Origin: Aquipseudomonas alcaligenes NBRC 14159
GTDB taxonomy: Bacteria; Pseudomonadota; Gammaproteobacteria; Pseudomonadales; Pseudomonadaceae
Direction: 5' to 3'
DNA: 64,000 bases
NCBI RefSeq assembly: GCF_000467105.1
Contig: NZ_BATI01000005.1
Span: 62,001 to 126,000, forward strand
Shown here: positions 42,100 to 50,952 of the stretch, in pieces
Layout: each line of letters starts with the position of its first letter
How positions within the stretch are numbered: position 1 is the first letter of the stretch
Program-made: the position numbers and the translations under genes
Notes under the pieces: generated by a model
What the model was told of the DNA's origin: nothing
What the model saw: the letters and a program-made list of their open reading frames with translations, nothing else
Database searches by the model: none

Positions 42100-42354
42100 G
42101 TGAACGTTCAGGTATTCGACACCCACGTACGCACGCTCGAAGGGGCTTACCTACACTTCGACGTGCTCATCGAGGGTCAGGACCAGGCGCTTGCCGCCCG
42201 CCATGCCCGCGACTGGCTCGCCAGCCGCGGCGTGATGGCGGAGGACGTGGCGCAAAGCCGTTGCCAGTTCTGCCACAGCGAGCCGGCCCACCCCGAGGTG
42301 GCCGCCGCGATTGCCCGGCAGGGTTATTTCATCATCCCGCTGCAGGGTTGCTAG
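42100..42354 (+). CDS. DUF2024 family protein
   Basis: This 84-residue protein starts at a GTG at 42100 with AGGAG about 8 bases upstream. It has the DUF2024 pattern: VQVFDTHVRTLEGAYLHFDV at the N-terminus and SRCQFCHSEPAHPEVAAAI near the C-terminus, with a CxxC pair and a His. No function is established for the family. It lies between the thioredoxin-like gene and rof in a tight operon. The CxxC-H cluster and location suggest a thiol- or metal-linked role. Confidence 0.85.
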   Translation: MNVQVFDTHVRTLEGAYLHFDVLIEGQDQALAARHARDWLASRGVMAEDVAQSRCQFCHSEPAHPEVAAAIARQGYFIIPLQGC

Positions 42355-42363
42355 GAGGTCAGC

Positions 42364-42642
42364 ATGAACACGTACCAGCCCCTGAACTGCGACCTGTACG
42401 ACTACCTGGAGATCGCCTGCATGCACGGCTATCGCCTGCAGGTCGAGCTGGTCGACGGCCCCGGCTTCGTAGCCAGGGCGCTGGATACCCACACGGCGGC
42501 GAGCAAGGAGGAGTTCCTCGTGCTGCAGACCGACGAGGGCCGGCAGGAGGTGCGTCTGGATCGCCTGCTGGCCATCACCCCGCTCGACCCAGGCGCCAGT
42601 TTCGGCCGGGTGGAGCTGGCCGGCAGGGTCTGCTCAATCTGA
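42364..42642 (+). CDS. rof: Rof/YaeO-type Rho-binding inhibitor
   Basis: This 92-residue protein opens MNTYQPLNCDLYDYLEIACM, which matches the Rof family opening closely (YQPINCDxYDxLExAC in E. coli Rof, from memory). The central VRLDRLLAITPL stretch matches the strand region and the Sm-like barrel expected for the family. Rof binds the Rho hexamer and blocks its loading on RNA, so it inhibits Rho-dependent termination. A perfect AGGAGGT ribosome site precedes the ATG at 42364. As the last gene of the MarR-controlled operon it would couple the operon's signal to termination control. Confidence 0.85.
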   Translation: MNTYQPLNCDLYDYLEIACMHGYRLQVELVDGPGFVARALDTHTAASKEEFLVLQTDEGRQEVRLDRLLAITPLDPGASFGRVELAGRVCSI

Positions 42643-42733
42643 TTGCTCGCGCGGGCCGTTCACCCGGCCCTTCATGCGTCGGCGCCTGCAATTTGCTAGC
42701 ATCGCCAGCCCTTTTCCCCTTGTCGTCGTCACT

Positions 42734-43549
42734 ATGTCGCAGTCCGCCAATGCCGTGCGTTTCGCCCTGCTCACCCGCTTTCTCAAGGGTGAAGCCAAGG
42801 TGCCACAGATGCCGGAAGCCGCCCTGCGCATTCGCCGTCTGCTGGAGGACCCACGCACCTCGCTGGAACAGTTGGCACGGGTGATCAACAGCGATCCGCC
42901 GCTGGCGGCCTACCTGATGCAGTTCGCCGACAGCCCGCTGCTGCGCGGCGGCCGCCAGGGCATGTCCATGCGCGACCTGCTGGCGCGGCTGGGCACCCGC
43001 CAACTCAATGACCTGGTGCTGGGCTTCACCGTGCGCCACCTGTTCGCCAGCCGCGAAACCATCCTGCAACAGGCCTTTGCCCTGCGCTGGCGGCGTGCGC
43101 GGGAGCGCGCCGCCTACTGCGCGGCACTGGCCCAGCGCTGCAGCCTGGCGCTGGATGACGCCATGCTCGCCGGCCTGCTGCAGGACATCGGCAGCCTGCC
43201 GCTGCTGGACGAGCTGCAGCACTGGCCGGACTTCCCGCGCGAGATGGCGGCGCTGGACGAGTTGTGCGACCAGCTCTCCGCCGACATCGGCGCACTGGTG
43301 CTGACCCGCTGGCAACTGCCCGCTGCCGTCATCGAATGCGCGCGCCAGCGCGGCCAGTGGCAGCGCCAGCACGAGGGCGCGGCAGACCTCACCGACCTGG
43401 TCCTGGTCGCCAGCGCCTTGCAGGCCGACGCGGCCGCCCTGGTCGAGCCCTTGCCGGCGCAACAGCGCCTCGGCCTGCAACAGCCGCTAGCTGAGCTGCG
43501 CGAGGCGCTGCGCCCCGAGCTGCAGCTGTGGCTGCGCCTGCTCGCCTGA
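42734..43549 (+). CDS. HDOD domain protein
   Basis: This 271-residue cytoplasmic protein has an HDOD domain across residues about 18-220: LTRFLKGEAKVPQMPEAALR opens it, with INSDPPLAAYLMQFADSPLL as the conserved segment. It differs from the protein at 992-1828 in the C-terminal half, which is Ala/Leu-rich and helical, and has no known motif. I use the ATG at 42734; no ribosome site is visible, and an ATG at 42674 would give 20 more residues. It ends next to the AraC gene on the opposite strand, with stop codons directly adjacent. Confidence 0.78.
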   Translation: MSQSANAVRFALLTRFLKGEAKVPQMPEAALRIRRLLEDPRTSLEQLARVINSDPPLAAYLMQFADSPLLRGGRQGMSMRDLLARLGTRQLNDLVLGFTVRHLFASRETILQQAFALRWRRARERAAYCAALAQRCSLALDDAMLAGLLQDIGSLPLLDELQHWPDFPREMAALDELCDQLSADIGALVLTRWQLPAAVIECARQRGQWQRQHEGAADLTDLVLVASALQADAAALVEPLPAQQRLGLQQPLAELREALRPELQLWLRLLA

Positions 43550-44431
43550 TCAGCCGCGATGCAGCGCTCGGTAATGGCTGGGCGCCATGCCCACCACCTT
43601 CCGGAACAGCCGTGAGAAGTAGTAGGGGTCGTCGTAGCCCAGTTGCTCGGCGATCTGCCGCACTTCCAGGGTGCCCTGGTCGAGCAGGCGACAGGCCTGG
43701 GCCATCTTCAGCTGGATGAAGTCCTGGATTGGCGCGTGGCCGGTCAGGGCACGGTAGGTCTTGGCGAAGTGGAAGCGCGACAGCTTGAACTGCGCGGCCA
43801 GCTCGTCGAGGTTGAGGCTGCCGTGCAGGTGGCTGCGCATCACCGCCTGCACCGCGTCCACGTCCAGCACCCGTCCGGACTTCAGTGTGGTGCGGATCGG
43901 CAGCACGGCCAGCGAGCTGAGCAGCGCCTGCAGCTGGTGGGCGGCGTGGATGAAGTGCGCCGGGTTGAGGCCACGGCGATGCAGGCCAAGCAACGCCTCG
44001 AAGTCGGTCAGCAGGCGTGGCTGCACACCGATACGACGCACACCGGGCTTGCCCAGCAGGCGCAGGAAGTCGTCGCACAGGGCGCCGTCGAAATGCACCC
44101 AGTGGATGGTCCAGGGCCGCTGCGGGTCGGCACCGTAGGTGTGCGCCAGGCCCTTGGGCAACAACAGCAGGTCACCGCCACCCACCTCCAATCGTCCATC
44201 CACGCTGTCCAGCCAGCCGCGCCCGGCACGGCAGTAGATGAGCAGGTGGTCATCCGGTAGCGGCCGCTGCATGCGGTGCCCGGCGGCCTCCGGGTAGAAG
44301 CCCAGAGCCAGCGGATAGCAGCCTGCCGAGAGCGGGTGACGGGCCAGTACACGCCTCAGCCGAGGCGGCACGATAAAGCGCAGGCCGTTGGCCGGCAGTG
44401 GCCAGTTGGAGGTTTCCACCGAGGCGTTCAT
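43550..44431 (-). CDS. AraC-family regulator of the valine-catabolic operon
   Basis: This 293-residue protein has an N-terminal cupin-like sensor domain (residues about 20-160) and two helix-turn-helix motifs in the last 100 residues: LDELAAQFKLSRFHFAKTYR and VRQIAEQLGYDDPYYFSRLF, then the family end RKVVGMAPSHYRALHR. It lies divergent from mmsA, 119 bases away, with a pair of 15-base direct repeats in the gap placed for class II activation. In P. aeruginosa an AraC-type protein, MmsR, activates mmsAB; this may be the equivalent, though I cannot confirm orthology. Confidence 0.85.
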   Translation of the reverse strand: MNASVETSNWPLPANGLRFIVPPRLRRVLARHPLSAGCYPLALGFYPEAAGHRMQRPLPDDHLLIYCRAGRGWLDSVDGRLEVGGGDLLLLPKGLAHTYGADPQRPWTIHWVHFDGALCDDFLRLLGKPGVRRIGVQPRLLTDFEALLGLHRRGLNPAHFIHAAHQLQALLSSLAVLPIRTTLKSGRVLDVDAVQAVMRSHLHGSLNLDELAAQFKLSRFHFAKTYRALTGHAPIQDFIQLKMAQACRLLDQGTLEVRQIAEQLGYDDPYYFSRLFRKVVGMAPSHYRALHRG

Positions 44432-44456
44432 GGCGCCCTCATTGTTGTTCGAATGC

Positions 44457-44518
44457 CAAGATCGTCCATCCCCCGAGCAAGATCGTCAATCCACAGGGGG
44501 TTCGGCTGCGGCTATAAC
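44457..44518 (+). promoter_or_regulatory. Direct-repeat AraC sites and -10 element upstream of mmsA
   Basis: CAAGATCGTCCATCC (44457-44471) and CAAGATCGTCAATCC (44478-44492) match at 14 of 15 positions and start 21 bases apart, two helical turns. A -10-like TATAAC lies at 44513-44518, 20 bases after the second repeat, so the second repeat would overlap the -35 region. Both features fit class II AraC activation of mmsA, whose ATG is at 44551. Confidence 0.72.
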
Positions 44519-44550
44519 AGGGGCACACAAGAACAATCAGGAGGCCCTCG

Positions 44551-46044
<1,494 letters not shown>

Positions 46045-46101
46045 GACCTGACTCACCTCAATAAGCGACGACTACGACGAAAAGACAATGCCTCCGCGTT
46101 C

Positions 46102-46127
46102 GCCAGGGCTGCACAGTCGGCCCTGGC
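46102..46127 (+). terminator. Hairpin in the mmsA-46151 gap
   Basis: GCCAGGGC (46102-46109) and GCCCTGGC (46120-46127) form an 8-bp stem with a 10-base loop; no T-run follows. In the 106-base intercistronic gap it may reduce, rather than stop, downstream transcription. Confidence 0.4.
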
Positions 46128-46150
46128 ATAACAACAACAGGGAGCATTGC

Positions 46151-47398
46151 ATGAAACGACTGACTGCCTGTCTGGCCCTCTGGGCCGGACTCACCGCCGC
46201 CGCGCAGGCGGCCGAGCCGATCACCCTCGGCCTCAGCTACCCGCGCACCGGCAGCTACAAGGAAGAAGGACTGGCACAGATGCGTGGAGCCCTGCTGGCC
46301 ATCGATGAGCTGAACGCCAAGGGCGGCGTACTCGGCCGCCCGCTGCGCCTGTCCAGCCTGGACGACGCCTCGCGCCCCGAGAAGGCCGCGCGCAACGTCG
46401 ACAAGCTGGCCGGCGAAGGCGCCGCCATGCTCTTCGGTGGTGCCTCCAGCGCCGCCGCGATCGCCGCCGGCAAGCGCGCCAAGGAACACGGCCTGCTGTA
46501 CTTCGGCACCCTCACCTACTCCAACGACACCACCGGCAAGGACGGCCACCGCTACCTGTTCCGCGAGTGCAACAGCGCCTGGATGAGCGCCCGCGTGCTC
46601 GGCCAGTACCTGGCCAAGCAGCTGCCGGACAAGCGCTACTTCTACGTCACCGCCGACTACACCTGGGGCAACACCACCGAGAGTTCGCTGCGCGAAACCA
46701 CCGGCACCCAGGATGGCGCGCGCAATCCCGGCCTCAAGGTGCCCTTCCCTGGCGCGCGCATGGCCGACTACCAGAACGCCCTGACCCAGGCCGCGCAGAG
46801 CGACGCCGAGGTGCTGGTACTGGTGCTGTTCGGCGAGGACCTGGTGCGCGCCATGCGCGTGGCCGAGAAACTCGGCCTGACCCGCAAGGTGCAGATCGTC
46901 GCGCCCAATCTGACCCAGGGCATCGTCGAGCAGGCCGGCCCCGGCCTGATGGAAGGCGTGGTGGGCACCGAGCCCTGGACCTGGCGCGTGCCGGAGCTGG
47001 AAGGCAGCCAGGCCGGCCAGGCCTTCGTCAGCCACTTCACCGAGCGCTACGAGGTCTACCCCTCCAGCGCCGCCGCCTCGGCCTACAGCATCGTCCGCCA
47101 GTGGGCGGAGGCCGCCGGCCGCGCCAAGAGCCTGGACAGCGAGGCGCTGATCAAGGCCCTGGAAGGCCACCGCTACAGCCTGCTCAAGGGCCCGCAGGAG
47201 TGGCGCGCCTTCGATCACCAGAATGTGCAGACGGTGTACGCGGTACGGGTCAAGAGCCGCGCCGAGGTGATGGCCTCGCCACGGCACCAGGATTACTTCG
47301 AGATCGTCCACCGCCTGGACGGTGACAAGGCCGCGCCCAGCCTGGCCGAATGGCAGGCCGAGCGGCGCGCCGCCGGCCAGCCCACGACATTGCAGTGA
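46151..47398 (+). CDS. Periplasmic Leu/Ile/Val-type binding protein
   Basis: This 415-residue protein has a signal peptide (RLTACLALWAGLTAAAQA, then AEPITLG). The mature part is a type-1 periplasmic fold: ITLGLSYPRTGSYKEEGLAQ, NAKGGVLGRPLRL and AAMLFGGASSAAAIAAG are the first lobe, and a middle FVSHFTERYEVYPSS-type helix region the second. It lies inside the valine operon, 106 bases after mmsA and 6 bases before the acyl-CoA dehydrogenase gene. No permease or ATPase genes for it are present. It could bind branched-chain amino acids or acids, or serve as a sensor. That it sits in this operon suggests a substrate of the pathway. Confidence 0.82.
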   Translation: MKRLTACLALWAGLTAAAQAAEPITLGLSYPRTGSYKEEGLAQMRGALLAIDELNAKGGVLGRPLRLSSLDDASRPEKAARNVDKLAGEGAAMLFGGASSAAAIAAGKRAKEHGLLYFGTLTYSNDTTGKDGHRYLFRECNSAWMSARVLGQYLAKQLPDKRYFYVTADYTWGNTTESSLRETTGTQDGARNPGLKVPFPGARMADYQNALTQAAQSDAEVLVLVLFGEDLVRAMRVAEKLGLTRKVQIVAPNLTQGIVEQAGPGLMEGVVGTEPWTWRVPELEGSQAGQAFVSHFTERYEVYPSSAAASAYSIVRQWAEAAGRAKSLDSEALIKALEGHRYSLLKGPQEWRAFDHQNVQTVYAVRVKSRAEVMASPRHQDYFEIVHRLDGDKAAPSLAEWQAERRAAGQPTTLQ

Positions 47399-47404
47399 GA
47401 GCCT

Positions 47405-48568
47405 ATGGACTTTGAGCTGAACGAAGAACAACGCCTGCTGGTCGACAGCGCCCGCGCCTTCGCCACGCGGGAGCTGGCGCCGCATGCCGCCGACTGGGAC
47501 CGCGAGCAGTACTTCCCGCTGGAGGTGATCCGCCGCGCCGCCGAGCAGGGCTACCTGGCCCTGTACATCGGCGAGGACGACGGCGGCCTGGGCCTGTCGC
47601 GCCTGACCAGTTCGCTGATCTTCGAACAGCTCGCCGCCGGCTGCGTGGCCACCACGGCCTACCTGACCATCCACAATATGGCCACCTGGATGCTGGCCAG
47701 TTTCGCTGATGAAGCCCTGAAAGCGCAGTACCTGCCAGGGCTGACCAGCGGCGAGCTGCTGGCTTCCTACTGCCTGACCGAGCCGGACGCCGGCTCCGAC
47801 GCCGCCCACCTGCGTACCCGTGCCCGCCGCGAGGGCGACGAGTACCTGCTGGACGGCAGCAAGTGCTTTATCTCCGGTGCGGGCAGCACGGATGTCTTGA
47901 TCGTCATGGCCCGCACCGGCGAGGACGGCGCCAGGGGCATCTCCTGCTTCCTGGTGCCGGCGGGTGCCGAGGGCGTGAAGTACGGACGCAACGAGGACAA
48001 GATGGGCTGGAAGGCGCAACCAACCCGCACCATCAGCTTCGAGGGCGTGCGCATCCCCGCCGGCAACCGCATCGGCCCCGAGGGCCAGGGCTTCGTCTAC
48101 GCCATGAAGGGCCTGGACGGCGGCCGCCTGAACATCGCCAGCTGCTCGCTCGGCGCGGCCCAGGCAGCGCTGGAGCAGAGCCTGCGCTATGTCGAGGAGC
48201 GCAAGCAGTTCGGCAAGCCACTGGCCGAGTTCCAGGCCCTGCAGTTCAAGCTGGCCGATATGCTCACCGATTTAACAGCGAGTAGGCAGATGGTGCGCCT
48301 GGCCGCGCACAAGCTGGACAACCGCCACGCCGAGGCCGCGCTGTACTGCGCCATGGCCAAGCGCTTCGCCACCGACCACTGCTTCGCCCTGTGCAACGAA
48401 GCGCTGCAACTGCACGGCGGCTACGGTTACCTGAACGACTACCCGCTGGAGCGCTGGGTGCGCGACAGTCGCGTACACCAGATACTGGAAGGCACCAACG
48501 AGATCATGCGGGTGATCATCGCCCGCCGCCTGCTGGACCAGGGCGGCATGCTCGATCGCCTGCTGTAG
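47405..48568 (+). CDS. Acyl-CoA dehydrogenase (isobutyryl-CoA type)
   Basis: This 387-residue flavoprotein has the complete acyl-CoA dehydrogenase motif set: FELNEEQRLLVDSARAFA, the CLTEPDAGSDAA loop near residues 122-133, GSTDVLIVMARTGEDGARG, and EGTNEIMRVIIARRLL near the C-terminus. The Glu of EGTNEI lies at the catalytic-base position of the short-chain group; the length and sequence fit. In the operon order it should oxidise isobutyryl-CoA to methacrylyl-CoA in valine degradation. The ATG follows the binding-protein stop by 6 bases. Confidence 0.9.
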   Translation: MDFELNEEQRLLVDSARAFATRELAPHAADWDREQYFPLEVIRRAAEQGYLALYIGEDDGGLGLSRLTSSLIFEQLAAGCVATTAYLTIHNMATWMLASFADEALKAQYLPGLTSGELLASYCLTEPDAGSDAAHLRTRARREGDEYLLDGSKCFISGAGSTDVLIVMARTGEDGARGISCFLVPAGAEGVKYGRNEDKMGWKAQPTRTISFEGVRIPAGNRIGPEGQGFVYAMKGLDGGRLNIASCSLGAAQAALEQSLRYVEERKQFGKPLAEFQALQFKLADMLTDLTASRQMVRLAAHKLDNRHAEAALYCAMAKRFATDHCFALCNEALQLHGGYGYLNDYPLERWVRDSRVHQILEGTNEIMRVIIARRLLDQGGMLDRLL

Positions 48569-48580
48569 TTTTGGCTTTTA

Positions 48581-48669
48581 GTCCCCTCTCCCCTCGGGGA
48601 GAGGGTCAGGGAGAGGGGGCCGATCAACCTCCCTCTCCCCCTGCCCCTCTCCCATGAATGGGAGAGGGG
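48581..48669. repeat. CCCTCTCCC-type hairpins between acyl-CoA dehydrogenase and hydratase genes
   Basis: Two perfect hairpins occupy the 122-base gap. CCCTCTCCCC (48584-48593) pairs with GGGGAGAGGG (48596-48605), and CCCCTCTCCCAT (48644-48655) pairs with ATGGGAGAGGGG (48658-48669). The same family occurs at 15049-15074 and 50875-50896. Confidence 0.85.
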
Positions 48670-48690
48670 AGTAATCCGACGAGGACCGTT

Positions 48691-49509
48691 ATGAGCACCG
48701 CCATCGAACCCTACAACCCCGGCATGTTCGACCTGACCCACAAGCTGACCGTGGAGAAGCACGGCCATACCGCGCTGATCACCATTAACCACCCGCCGGC
48801 CAACACCTGGGACCGCGACTCGCTGATCGGCCTCAAGCAGGTGGTCGAGCACCTCAACCGCGACGACGATGTCTACGCTCTGGTGGTGACCGGCCAGGGC
48901 AGCAAGTTCTTCAGCGCCGGCGCCGACCTCAACCTGTTCGCCGACGGCGACAAGGCCCGCGCCCGCGAGATGGCGCGGCGCTTCGGCGAGGCCTTCGAGA
49001 CCCTGCGCGACTTCCGCGGCGTGTCCATCGCTGCGATCAACGGCTACGCCATGGGCGGGGGCCTGGAGTGCGCCCTGGCCTGCGATATCCGCATCGCCGA
49101 GCGCCAGGCGCAGATGGCCCTGCCGGAAGCGACGGTCGGCCTGCTGCCCTGCGCCGGCGGCACCCAGGCCCTGCCCTGGCTGGTCGGCGAAGGCTGGGCC
49201 AAGCGCATGATCCTCTGCGGCGAGCGCATCGACGCCGAAACCGCCCTGCGCATCGGTCTGGTCGAGCAGGTGGTGGACAGCGGCGAAGCGCGCGGCACCG
49301 CCCTGCTGCTGGCAGCCAAGGTGGCGCGGCAGAGCCCGGTGGCGGTGCGCACCATCAAGCCGCTGATCCAGGGCGCCCGCGAACGTGGGCCGAACACCTG
49401 GCTGTCCGAGGAGCGCGAGCGCTTCGTCGACCTGTTCGACGCCGACGATACCCGCGAGGGCGTCAACGCCTTCCTCGAGAAGCGCGACGCCCAGTGGCGC
49501 AACAAGTGA
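48691..49509 (+). CDS. Enoyl-CoA hydratase
   Basis: This 272-residue crotonase-family protein starts at the ATG at 48691 (GAGGA upstream). FSAGADLNLF and NGYAMGGGLECALACD give the oxyanion holes, and PEATVGLLPCAGGTQ carries a catalytic Glu at the position of crotonases near residues 143-147. Operon order suggests it hydrates methacrylyl-CoA to 3-hydroxyisobutyryl-CoA. It ends before a palindromic repeat and the hydrolase gene, and starts after the hairpin pair. The repeats may limit or protect the message between these genes. Confidence 0.9.
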   Translation: MSTAIEPYNPGMFDLTHKLTVEKHGHTALITINHPPANTWDRDSLIGLKQVVEHLNRDDDVYALVVTGQGSKFFSAGADLNLFADGDKARAREMARRFGEAFETLRDFRGVSIAAINGYAMGGGLECALACDIRIAERQAQMALPEATVGLLPCAGGTQALPWLVGEGWAKRMILCGERIDAETALRIGLVEQVVDSGEARGTALLLAAKVARQSPVAVRTIKPLIQGARERGPNTWLSEERERFVDLFDADDTREGVNAFLEKRDAQWRNK

Positions 49510-49511
49510 TC

Positions 49512-49591
49512 CGTAGGGTGGAAAACGACCGCAGGTCTTTTCCACCAACCTTCCCTTCGGTGGATAACGCTACGCGCTTATCCACCCTACG
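49512..49591. repeat. Palindromic repeat before the hydrolase gene
   Basis: Outer arms CGTAGGGTGGA (49512-49522) and TCCACCCTACG (49581-49591) enclose two inner stems: GTGGAAAA/TTTTCCAC (49519-49526, 49538-49545) and GGTGGATAA/TTATCCACC (49559-49567, 49578-49586). The right edge abuts the ATG at 49592. Repeats with GTAGGGTGGA ends are a common pseudomonad intergenic type, by recollection. Confidence 0.8.
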
Positions 49592-49603
49592 ATGGCCCGC
49601 CTG

Positions 49604-50707
49604 ATGAACATGCATTTCGAAGAACGCGCCGCCCAGCATGGCTACCGCATCGGCATCGCCAGCCTGGACGCCGAGAAGAGCCTCAACGCCCTGACCCTGC
49701 CGATGATCGAGGCGCTGGACGCCAAGCTGCGCCAGTGGGCCGAGGACGAGCGTATCGCCTGCGTGCTGCTGCGCGGTAACGGGCCCAAGGCCTTCTGCGC
49801 CGGCGGCGACGTGGTGCAGCTGGTGCAGCAGTGCCGCGAGCATCCGGGTGAAGTGCCGCCGCTGGCGCGACGCTTCTTCGCCGACGAATACCGCCTCGAT
49901 CACCGCATCCACACCTACCCGAAACCGCTGATCTGCTGGGCCCATGGCCACGTGCTGGGCGGCGGCATGGGCCTGATGCAGGGTGCGACGATCCGCATCG
50001 TCACCCCGAGCAGCCGCCTGGGCATGCCGGAGATCAACATCGGCCTGTACCCGGATGTGGGCGGCAGCTGGTTCCTCGCTCGCCTGCCGGGCAGGCTCGG
50101 CCTGTTCCTCGGCCTCACCGCCGCCGGCATCAATGCCCGCGACGCGCTGGACCTGAACCTGGCCGACCGCTTCCTGCGCGACGAGCAGCAGGACGCGCTG
50201 CTCGACGGCCTGGCGCAGCTCAACTGGCAGCAGCAGGCGCCCGAGCAGCTCAACAGCCTGCTGCGCGCCCTGGAGCACGAGGCCCGTTCCGAGCTGCCGC
50301 AGGCCCAGTGGCTGCCACGCCGCGAGCGCATCGACGCACTGCTCGACGTGGCCGACCTGCCCGCCGCCTGGCGCGCCCTCGCCGCCCTGCAGGGCGACGA
50401 CGACCTGCTGCTGGCGCGCGCCGCCAAGACCCTGGCCGCCGGCTGCCCGCTGACCGCACACCTGGTCTGGCAGCAGATCCGCCGCGCCCGCCATCTGTCG
50501 CTGGCCGAGGTGTTCCGCATGGAGTACGCCATGAGCCTTAACTGCTGCCGCCACCCGGAATTCCCCGAGGGTGTGCGCGCCCGCCTGATCGACAAGGACC
50601 AGGCGCCGAAGTGGCACTGGCCCGACCCGGCGACCATTCCGACGGCGGTGATCGCGGCGCACTTCGCGCCGGTCTGGGACGGGGCGCATCCGCTGGCGGA
50701 TTTGTAG
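49604..50707 (+). CDS. 3-hydroxyisobutyryl-CoA hydrolase
   Basis: I use the ATG at 49604, where family-like sequence (MNMHFEER) begins; the ATG at 49592 adds four residues from the edge of a repeat. The 367-residue crotonase-fold protein has KAFCAGGDVVQLVQQC in the first oxyanion loop, AHGHVLGGGMGLM in the second, and MPEINIGLYPDVGGSWFL, the sequence that distinguishes the HIBYL-CoA hydrolases. The chain length exceeds typical hydratases by about 100, as in this group. It releases free 3-hydroxyisobutyrate. It lies between the hydratase and mmsB. Confidence 0.9.
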   Translation: MNMHFEERAAQHGYRIGIASLDAEKSLNALTLPMIEALDAKLRQWAEDERIACVLLRGNGPKAFCAGGDVVQLVQQCREHPGEVPPLARRFFADEYRLDHRIHTYPKPLICWAHGHVLGGGMGLMQGATIRIVTPSSRLGMPEINIGLYPDVGGSWFLARLPGRLGLFLGLTAAGINARDALDLNLADRFLRDEQQDALLDGLAQLNWQQQAPEQLNSLLRALEHEARSELPQAQWLPRRERIDALLDVADLPAAWRALAALQGDDDLLLARAAKTLAAGCPLTAHLVWQQIRRARHLSLAEVFRMEYAMSLNCCRHPEFPEGVRARLIDKDQAPKWHWPDPATIPTAVIAAHFAPVWDGAHPLADL

Positions 50708-50952
50708 GAACGAGCCGTGCCCGGATGAAATCAGGGAGGGCTGCGAAACCGCGACCCGGATTGCATCCGGGCTACGTGCCGACACTCCCCTCTCCGTTCG
50801 CGGCAGAGGGTGCGGGGCAACCCGCGTAGGGAGAGGGTCATGCAGGCGACGCCGAGTCGCCCCCCTCTCTCTAACCCTCTCCCCCAGGGGAGAGGGAAGA
50901 ACAAGGCCCTGCACGGCCACACCATCACCGGGACTGTAAAAGGAGAACAACA
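50708..50952. repeat. Repeat-filled gap before mmsB
   Basis: The 245-base gap holds CCCGGAT-TGC-ATCCGGG (50755-50771), a second half-copy CCCGGATGAAAT (50720), a CCCTCTCC-type unit near 50787-50835, and a perfect hairpin CCCTCTCCCC (50875-50884) with GGGGAGAGGG (50887-50896). I find no gene. AGGAGA before the mmsB ATG is at 50940-50945. Confidence 0.8.

Noticed and set aside
48581..48669. Hairpins as rho-independent terminators inside the valine operon
   Set aside because: The stems lack following T-runs and are part of a dispersed repeat family, and genes on both sides belong to one pathway.
50708..50952. Possible CRISPR-like array in the repeat-filled gap before mmsB
   Set aside because: The repeats are palindromic, irregularly spaced and of differing types, with no equal spacers and no cas genes in the window.
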